A stretch of DNA of 19,495 bases from VFMC01 sp037130535. Its GTDB lineage: Bacteria; Actinomycetota; Acidimicrobiia; Acidimicrobiales; Ilumatobacteraceae. The first letter of the stretch is position 1; the number at the start of each line of letters is the position of its first letter. The notes under the pieces are model-generated. The model saw nothing but the letters and a program-made list of their open reading frames with translations, made no database searches and had not been told where the DNA came from. Where the stretch lies: positions 1-19,495 of the forward strand of contig JBAXSU010000046.1 in NCBI GenBank assembly GCA_037130535.1, read 5' to 3'. Below are positions 14,834 through 19,495 of this stretch, in pieces. Position numbers and translations under genes: made by a program.

Positions 14834-16213
14834 TCAGTGCGGCGGCCAGGCCTCGAACGACGGCAGCAGCGCGCCGAGTCGGCGGGCGGCGAGCGAGCCG
14901 GCCCACACCCCGGCCCCGTAGGCCGCGTCGTCGGCAAGGCGGAGTGCGGTGTAGCGCACCGGGTCGAGCGGTGCACCACCGTCGTCGGGCCGTTCGTCGG
15001 GCCGGTCGTCGCGCCGGTCGTCGCGCCAGGACGTGGCGACGGTGATGGCAGCCGCCACCAGCAGCGTGCGCCGAGCGCGGCGTGAGCAGAGCGCGGCCAC
15101 TACGGCCAGCGGCCACCAGGCGCGGGTGAGGGTGCCGGCCAGGAGGCGGCCCGCGAAGAGGTGGCCGAGGCCGGCCAGTCGAACACACTCGCTCGCCGGC
15201 ACGGTGCGGAGCTTGCGCACCAGCGCCACCGTGGTGCCGGCGGCGACGAGGGCGCCCACCACGGGCAGACCGCACAGTGCGGGCACCCACGCCGCTGCGC
15301 TCCAGCCGCTCATCCGCACCGGGGCGAGCGCGCCCGGATGGCGGGCCGCCAGCGGCGCAGCAGAGGTGCCGTAGCGGTACCGCTGACCGAGCCAGGCGCG
15401 CAGCGTGCGGCGGGTGTCGTGCCGGGCCTGCACGGCAGGCTCGTAGCGGCAGCGCCATCCGGCCTCGTGCAGTCGCCACACCAGGTCGACGTCTTCGCCG
15501 TAGCGCAACGCCTGGTCGAAGCCGCCGACGGCACGCACCGCCTCGGTGCGGCACACCAGCACGGCGGCCGGCACGTAGGCGACGCGGGTGGTGGGGGCCA
15601 CGCGGGCCGGCGCCGGACCGAGATCGAGCGGCGAGCGCATCTGCTCGTAGCGGGCGAGTGTGCCGGTGCCGTTCGGGTGGCCGAGCACGCGCGGGGCCAC
15701 CAGCGCCACGCGTGGGTCGTCGAGGTGGGCGGCCAGTGCCAGCAGGTCGTCCTCGCTGATGTCGACATCTGCATCGACGAACGCCACATACGGTGTGGTC
15801 ACCTCGGCGAGGCCGGCGTTGCGTGCCGCCCCAGGGCCGGCGTTGCGGGGCAGGCGCACCACCTGTGCGCCGTCGACCTGCACCGGCACGGCGCTGGCGT
15901 CGTCGACCACGATGGTGCGGCAGCGGCCCGGACGGTGGTGCGGTGTGGTGTCGAGGGTGGGCACCACCACGGTCAGTAGCGCACCGTCGACGGGTACGAG
16001 ATCGATCACCGGATGGATGGCTCCGGCATCGAGCAGGCGGTCGGTGAGCGGTTCGTGCCCCGCCGGCGGTGTGTCGCCGCGTTCGATCGCTTCCACCACC
16101 CGCACCCCGCCCGCGCCAAGGGTGAACAGGCGCAGTGGCGACCCGGCGATCAATACCCGGCCGTCATCGGGGCGACGCGTGCTGGCGTCGAGACGGAATC
16201 GCCGCGGGTTCAC
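14834..16213 (-). CDS. mftF: Mycofactocin system glycosyltransferase MftF
   Basis: A 459-residue family 2 glycosyltransferase. MftF adds beta-1,4-linked glucose units to premycofactocin, the redox cofactor derived from the MftA peptide. An N-terminal region of about 75 residues (FRLDASTRR, GRVLIAGSPLRLFTL) typical of MftF precedes the GT-A domain. The domain then shows TVVVPTL, RNAGPGAARNAG, the metal-binding VDADVDI, YGEDVDLVWRLHEAG and GQRYRYGTSA. Two or three C-terminal hydrophobic segments (about 305-335 and 370-400) suggest membrane association. Unusually, a 12-base tandem repeat inserts a charged RDDRRDDRPDERPDD stretch before the conserved tail (PVRYTALRLADDAAYG). The GTG start lies 7 bases after the mftE stop, so it is the last gene of the tetR-mftE-mftF unit. 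No mftA-D genes are in this window. Confidence 0.9.
   Translation of the reverse strand: MNPRRFRLDASTRRPDDGRVLIAGSPLRLFTLGAGGVRVVEAIERGDTPPAGHEPLTDRLLDAGAIHPVIDLVPVDGALLTVVVPTLDTTPHHRPGRCRTIVVDDASAVPVQVDGAQVVRLPRNAGPGAARNAGLAEVTTPYVAFVDADVDISEDDLLALAAHLDDPRVALVAPRVLGHPNGTGTLARYEQMRSPLDLGPAPARVAPTTRVAYVPAAVLVCRTEAVRAVGGFDQALRYGEDVDLVWRLHEAGWRCRYEPAVQARHDTRRTLRAWLGQRYRYGTSAAPLAARHPGALAPVRMSGWSAAAWVPALCGLPVVGALVAAGTTVALVRKLRTVPASECVRLAGLGHLFAGRLLAGTLTRAWWPLAVVAALCSRRARRTLLVAAAITVATSWRDDRRDDRPDERPDDGGAPLDPVRYTALRLADDAAYGAGVWAGSLAARRLGALLPSFEAWPPH
14981..15028. repeat. Four tandem copies of a 12-base unit inside mftF
   Basis: Units at 14981-14992, 14993-15004, 15005-15016 and 15017-15028 follow GTCGTCGSGCCG, each with at most two differences from the consensus. 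On the mftF strand they encode a charged Arg/Asp-rich segment between the last hydrophobic stretch and the conserved C-terminal tail. It keeps the frame, as expected for a slippage-prone linker. Confidence 0.8.
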
Positions 16214-16220
16214 GACGGGT

Positions 16221-16910
16221 TCAGGTCCACCAGTCGTCGACCGCGGCGACGAGGTCGATCGTCAACCGGGTGAGCAGCGAGCGCCCGTGCGATGCCGTCG
16301 CCCCGTCGGGGTCGCCGAGCACACCGTTGGGGCTGACGGCGCGCACCCCACCCAGGCGGATGTCGGCGATGAGTTCGCCAATCGGTTCCAGTCGGCCCTG
16401 CTCGGCTCGGTCGCGGCGAACCAGAGTGGGCGCAAGCGCCAGCATCATCGAGGTCTCGGCGTGGCCGGCATGCGCGTCGCCGCCCGAGATGTGCGGCCAC
16501 CACGCCAGCACCCGGCGTTGCTCGGCGGTGAGGATCGACACGGCCCGCCGTACCGGCCCGGCATTGCCGCCGTGGCCGTTCACCAGCACCACGCCCGAGC
16601 TCCAGTCGGCAGAGCGGACCAACTCGATGAGCATGCGCTCGACCACCTCGGTGCCGAACGACAACGTGCCGGCGAACCCGGCGTGCTCGCCGCTGGCCGA
16701 GATGCCGATGGGGGGCGTCACCACCACCTCACCGGGATCGAACGACTGCACCAGTGCGTTGGCCAGTGCCACGGCAATGCGCGTGTCGGTGTCGAGCGGG
16801 AGGTGCGGCCCGTGCTGTTCGCATGAGCCGACCGGCACGGCCAGCAGTGGCCGGCGCGACCGATGGTGGAGTTCGGGCCAGGTGAGCTCGCCCAGCTGAT
16901 CAGCTGTCAC
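16221..16910 (-). CDS. mftE: Mycofactocin system creatininase-family peptidase MftE
   Basis: A 229-residue creatininase-fold metalloprotein. MftE cleaves the MftC-modified MftA peptide to release the Val-Tyr-derived core (AHDP), which MftD then oxidises. The family signature VPVGSCEQHGPHLPLDTDTRIA supplies metal ligands E31, H33 and D42. NGHGGN supplies H113 and the DAHAGHAETS segment supplies E152. ISASGEHAGFAGTLSFG is also typical. All expected ligands are present and the length is normal. It begins with a GTG and overlaps the TetR gene by 11 bases, so it is likely co-transcribed and coupled. With mftF immediately downstream the assignment to mycofactocin, rather than creatininase proper, is firm. 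Confidence 0.92.
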   Translation of the reverse strand: MTADQLGELTWPELHHRSRRPLLAVPVGSCEQHGPHLPLDTDTRIAVALANALVQSFDPGEVVVTPPIGISASGEHAGFAGTLSFGTEVVERMLIELVRSADWSSGVVLVNGHGGNAGPVRRAVSILTAEQRRVLAWWPHISGGDAHAGHAETSMMLALAPTLVRRDRAEQGRLEPIGELIADIRLGGVRAVSPNGVLGDPDGATASHGRSLLTRLTIDLVAAVDDWWT

Positions 16911-17496
16911 GGCGCGTCTCGCTGCTGAGACCGCGGGCCACCATCACCATCATCTGCTGGTACACGCGCTCCCAGTTCACCTGCGGTGGCCCCACCGACT
17001 TCAGCTCCAGGCTCATCGCACCGTGGCAGGCCGCCCAGATGGTGGCTGCGGTGTGCAGCCCGTCGACCGGCGCGAACACCCCGGCCTCGACCACCCGCTG
17101 CACCATGGCCGCCAGCAGTTCGAGGGTCGCAGTGGCTGCGACCTGGGTGTCGGGGCTGGGTTCGAACTCGGGCACGGCACGGTCGAACATGACGGCGTAG
17201 TACGTGGTGTTCTCGAGGGCGAACTGGCGGTACGCGAGGCCGCAGAGCAGCAGGTCGCCGAGCGGGTCGTCGGTGGTGGGCACGGCGTTCATCGCGTCGG
17301 CGAGTCGTCGGAAGCCTTCGAGGTAGAGCTGCTCGAGCAGACCCTCCTTGCCGCCGAAGCGCGAGTAGACGTTGATCGTGCTGATACCTGCCTCGTGGGC
17401 GATGCGCCGCACGGTGAGCGCGCCGGGCCCTTCGGCGGCCAGCACGTCGCCGGCGGCACGCAGCAGCGCCTCGCTCACCTCGTCGACTCGGGCCAT
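16900..17496 (-). CDS. TetR/AcrR-family regulator with WHG-type C-terminal domain
   Basis: A 198-residue TetR repressor. The DNA-binding helix-turn-helix is in the first 60 residues (ALTVRRIAHEAGISTINVYSRFGGKEGLLEQLY). The ligand-binding part carries the TTYYAVMFD and ATIWAACHGAMSLEL segments of the WHG domain. It leads the unit tetR-mftE-mftF, the place where mftR sits in mycobacteria. However, its C-terminal domain does not look like the MftR I know, so I do not use that symbol. It probably autoregulates the unit and may sense an acyl-CoA or another hydrophobic ligand, as WHG regulators often do; this is inference. A TATCGT -10-like box lies 6 bases before ATG 17496. Confidence 0.88.
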   Translation of the reverse strand: MARVDEVSEALLRAAGDVLAAEGPGALTVRRIAHEAGISTINVYSRFGGKEGLLEQLYLEGFRRLADAMNAVPTTDDPLGDLLLCGLAYRQFALENTTYYAVMFDRAVPEFEPSPDTQVAATATLELLAAMVQRVVEAGVFAPVDGLHTAATIWAACHGAMSLELKSVGPPQVNWERVYQQMMVMVARGLSSETRRDS

Positions 17497-17502
17497 GGGG
17501 CA

Positions 17503-17508
17503 ACGATA
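17503..17508 (-). promoter_or_regulatory. -10-like hexamer TATCGT for tetR-mftE-mftF
   Basis: Minus-strand TATCGT ends 6 bases before ATG 17496. No Shine-Dalgarno is present. This suggests a leaderless transcript for the tetR-mftE-mftF unit, separate from the fixC-fixX-etfB transcript. Confidence 0.45.
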
Positions 17509-17525
17509 GTGGTGGTGCGTCCGCT

Positions 17526-17542
17526 CCGGCCGGTGTGGCCGG
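17526..17542 (-). terminator. Possible hairpin between etfB-like gene and tetR
   Basis: CCGGCC-GGTGT-GGCCGG could form a 6-bp GC stem just after the EtfB-like stop (17551) and before the tetR promoter box. There is no T-run. It may mark the end of the fixC-fixX-etfB transcript, but read-through into tetR cannot be excluded. Confidence 0.3.
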
Positions 17543-17550
17543 CCGACCGT

Positions 17551-18363
17551 TCAGCCGACGTAGCCCCAGTTGCGCAGCGCCTGCACGATTCGCTCCGCCG
17601 CGTCGCTCGGAGCGAGTACGACGGTTTCACCGCGGGTGGAGGTGCCGCCGGCGTCGGTGAGGGCGCGTAGGCGGTCGAGTGCCTGATCGCCGGCGGGCGC
17701 GGCGAGTGCCCGAGCACGCGGTCGATAGGGGGTGACGACCGTTGCGGTGGCGTGCCGACCCGGCGTTGCGGCCACGACGTGCACCGTGGTCGCCTGCGAC
17801 GCGAGCATCTGACGCAATCCGGCACGTCGCAGCATTGCCACCGAACCCTCGACCGACAGCACACAGGGCATCGGGACGTCGAGGACTTCGCGTCGCCCTC
17901 CGTCGAGGCGACGGGTGGCCCGGATCGCTCGGGCACTAGCCGCTGCCGGCTCGACAGCGACCAGGCCGAGCGCCTGCGCCGCCCCCAACCGGTGGGCCAG
18001 GTAAGCGGGCACCGACCCGGTGCCGCGATCGAGTGAGTAGTCGCCGCACAGCACGACCGATGCGCCGTTCGAGTCGAGGCGTTCGATCTCGTCGGCCAAC
18101 GCGTCGGCCACATCGCGCGACTCGGCATCGACGGGCAGATCGATGCGCACCACACGCGCCGCCCCGCAGGCCACCGCAGTGCGCAGGGCCCGTTCGGCGC
18201 CGGCCGGGCCGGCGGTCATCACCACCACCGGTTCGCCACGCTGCTCGCCCAGGGTGAGGGCCACCTCGAGCGCGGCCCGGTCGGCGGGCGACACCCCGGC
18301 AAAGCGCTCGTCGTCGGGGGCATCGGGCCGAGCGAGCCACTTCAGGCAGGCGACGATGCTCAT
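17551..18363 (-). CDS. Electron transfer flavoprotein beta subunit-like (mycofactocin-associated)
   Basis: A 270-residue EtfB/FixA-like protein. ETF beta pairs with an alpha subunit to carry electrons on FAD between dehydrogenases and an ETF:quinone oxidoreductase. Family features: the N-terminal VACLKWL strand, a central GDYSLDRGTGSVPAYLAHRLG (the beta-subunit DxGTG motif, about 108-126), ATRRLDGGRREVLDVPMPCVLSVE, and a C-terminal APSDAAERIVQALRNWGYV tail. It is more divergent than housekeeping EtfB. From memory, protein family models exist for mycofactocin-associated ETF beta and alpha subunits, and this seems to be that beta type. Its ATG overlaps the fixX-like stop (ATGA). No alpha subunit follows, so it must lie upstream beyond the window or elsewhere. 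Confidence 0.82.
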   Translation of the reverse strand: MSIVACLKWLARPDAPDDERFAGVSPADRAALEVALTLGEQRGEPVVVMTAGPAGAERALRTAVACGAARVVRIDLPVDAESRDVADALADEIERLDSNGASVVLCGDYSLDRGTGSVPAYLAHRLGAAQALGLVAVEPAAASARAIRATRRLDGGRREVLDVPMPCVLSVEGSVAMLRRAGLRQMLASQATTVHVVAATPGRHATATVVTPYRPRARALAAPAGDQALDRLRALTDAGGTSTRGETVVLAPSDAAERIVQALRNWGYVG

Positions 18364-18668
18364 GTGCGCCGGAACACCACGCCGTGGCCGCCATCGGGAT
18401 AGGTCCAGGTGATGGCACCTTCGCGATTGCACACCAGGTAGCAGGTGCCGCACTCGAAGCACTGCTCGTAGTTGAACACCACGCCGCCGTCGCTGGTGGG
18501 CACGAACAGGTTGGCCGGGCAGGCCACCACGCACTCGCGGGTGCTGCAGTCGGCGCACGCCTTGCCGTCGACGACGATGTGGGCCCGCTCGTGCACATCG
18601 AAGCGTGCGGTGGCCATGCGGTCCTGGAACGAGATCTCGGGCCAGATGCGGTCGCGATCGATGGTCAT
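18360..18668 (-). CDS. fixX: FixX-like ferredoxin
   Basis: A 102-residue iron-sulfur protein of the FixX family, the ferredoxin partner of FixC in ETF:quinone oxidoreductase complexes. Two four-cysteine groups are seen: C38, C41, C46 and C50 (CADCSTRECVVACP), and C70, C73, C76 and C80 (CFECGTCYLVC). They could hold two [4Fe-4S] clusters. The end GGHGVVFR matches the FixX tail. The start is ATG 18668, overlapping the fixC-like stop as ATGA, with a strong AGGAG 7 bases upstream. An open frame extends to 18692, but that part overlaps fixC. It should transfer electrons between the FixC-like flavoprotein and the quinone pool or another acceptor. Confidence 0.9.
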   Translation of the reverse strand: MTIDRDRIWPEISFQDRMATARFDVHERAHIVVDGKACADCSTRECVVACPANLFVPTSDGGVVFNYEQCFECGTCYLVCNREGAITWTYPDGGHGVVFRRT

Positions 18669-19495
18669 CCGAAACTCCTGAAACCGGTCCATCCGTCGCG
18701 CACCAGGTCGCGGCGGCGCACACCCACGCGCTTGCGTTCACCGGCCACGATGCGGCGCAGGCCGGGCTTGGGGTGCGGATTGTCGACGTGGAACATCCGG
18801 TTGGCCACTCCGGTGACGAGTTCGGGGTACAGATGCTGCACCCGGTCGCTCAACACCAGTTCGGGTGCCCGGCGCAGTTTGCGGTGATCGCGCAGCACGA
18901 ACGTGTCGTCGAGGCGACGCCGGTAGCCGGCGAGGCCCTTCACGCTCGTGTCGCCCGCGCCGATCGCATCGATGGCAGCCTCGCCCGCGTACATGCCGCT
19001 GGCCATCGCGAAGTTCACGCCCTCGAGCCAGATACCGGCTGCCAGACACATCGCCGCGGCATCGCCGGCCACCAGCAGGCCGGGGCCGACCAGTTTCGGC
19101 ATCATCGACAACCCGGCCTCGGGGATGACGTGGGCCGAGTACTCCTTCAGTTCGGCGCCTTCCACCAACGGAGCGATCGCGGCGTGGGCCTTCAGCCCGG
19201 CGATGATCTCCTCGGGCCGGCGCTGCTGGGCCGCCAGCTTCGGCAGCTTCAGCACCACACCCACGGCGACGGTGTCGAGGTTGGTGTAGACGAACCCGCC
19301 GCCGTTCACGCCGCCGGTACCACCGAGGATCTCGATGTCGACACCGTCGCGGTCGCGTACACCGAAGCGCTCGTCGATCACCTCTTTCGGCAGGGCCAGG
19401 GTCTCTTTCACCCCGAGCGTGTAGTGCTTCGCGTCGACGTCGCCGTAGAGGCCGGCCTCCTTGGCCACGAAGCTGTTCACCCCGTCGCAGGCGAT
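18665..19495 (-). CDS. fixC: FixC-like FAD-dependent oxidoreductase (ETF:quinone oxidoreductase type), 5' end missing
   Basis: The frame is open to the window edge, so only the last 276 residues are seen; about 150 N-terminal residues with the Rossmann FAD-binding motif lie outside. The first visible residues, IACDGVNSFVA, are the DG motif of the GR2/PHBH-like flavoprotein family. LLVAGDAAAMCLAAGIWLEGVNFAMASGMYAGEAA is the second FAD-binding segment. The C-terminal part (PEAGLSMMPKL, LVTGVANRMF) matches FixC/ETF-QO-like dehydrogenases. A GTG at 19480 is internal and not the start. It overlaps fixX by ATGA. In Fix complexes, FixC accepts electrons from the FixAB/ETF flavoprotein and passes them to quinone with FixX. 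Here the neighbours suggest service to mycofactocin-dependent dehydrogenases. Confidence 0.88.
   Translation of the reverse strand: MACDGVNSFVAKEAGLYGDVDAKHYTLGVKETLALPKEVIDERFGVRDRDGVDIEILGGTGGVNGGGFVYTNLDTVAVGVVLKLPKLAAQQRRPEEIIAGLKAHAAIAPLVEGAELKEYSAHVIPEAGLSMMPKLVGPGLLVAGDAAAMCLAAGIWLEGVNFAMASGMYAGEAAIDAIGAGDTSVKGLAGYRRRLDDTFVLRDHRKLRRAPELVLSDRVQHLYPELVTGVANRMFHVDNPHPKPGLRRIVAGERKRVGVRRRDLVRDGWTGFRSFG

Noticed and set aside
17497..17550. Possible hidden mftA precursor peptide gene between the etfB-like gene and tetR
   Set aside because: The 54-base gap is too short for mftA, and I see no CGVY-type C-terminus. The small frames elsewhere around mftE and mftF are antisense shadows without this ending.

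Overview
The window is about 19.5 kb of dense, high-GC bacterial chromosome with no gene-free stretch above about 110 bases. Codon use, an MprAB-like two-component pair, DUF4395 and DUF6159 proteins, an actinobacterial-type racemase and mycofactocin genes all point to an actinobacterium. An Acidimicrobiia (Ilumatobacter-like) host is my best guess, but this is inference from gene content only. I see no rRNA, tRNA, CRISPR array, insertion sequence or phage gene.

Layout. 1-324 is the 3' end of a small repeat-type secreted or surface protein gene. 388-2492 is a response regulator/histidine kinase pair. 2583-3950 is a carotenoid oxygenase behind a TTGACA promoter and a TetR-type palindrome. 3964-6354 is a GH3 beta-glucosidase with an inserted PA14 domain. 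6374-7922 holds a 2OG-Fe(II) oxygenase and a YihY/BrkB membrane protein, both on the minus strand. 7972-8844 is a DUF6159 membrane protein, convergent with uracil-DNA glycosylase (8841-9539). 9597-12057 has a ROK sugar kinase and an acyl-CoA synthetase. 12088-14201 (minus) is a racemase-fold protein translationally coupled to a polytopic acyltransferase-like membrane protein. 14303-14812 is a DUF4395 protein.

The most interesting part is the right end, 14834-19495, all on the minus strand. In transcription order it encodes a FixC-like flavoprotein (cut by the window edge), a FixX-like ferredoxin, an EtfB-like protein, a TetR/WHG regulator, the mycofactocin creatininase-family peptidase MftE and the mycofactocin glycosyltransferase MftF. 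The first three overlap by ATGA junctions, and tetR-mftE-mftF are also packed together. The precursor mftA and mftB, mftC and mftD are not in this window, so the mycofactocin pathway is either split or continues to the right. The pairing suggests that electrons from mycofactocin-dependent dehydrogenases pass through an ETF/FixCX relay to the quinone pool.

A second, window-wide signal is regulatory. Nearly every gene that begins a transcription unit has a -10-like hexamer (mostly TANNNT) ending 6-9 bases before its start codon and lacks a clear Shine-Dalgarno. That is the layout of leaderless mRNAs. Genes inside operons instead use ATGA/GTGA overlaps, and one (fixX-like) has a strong AGGAG.
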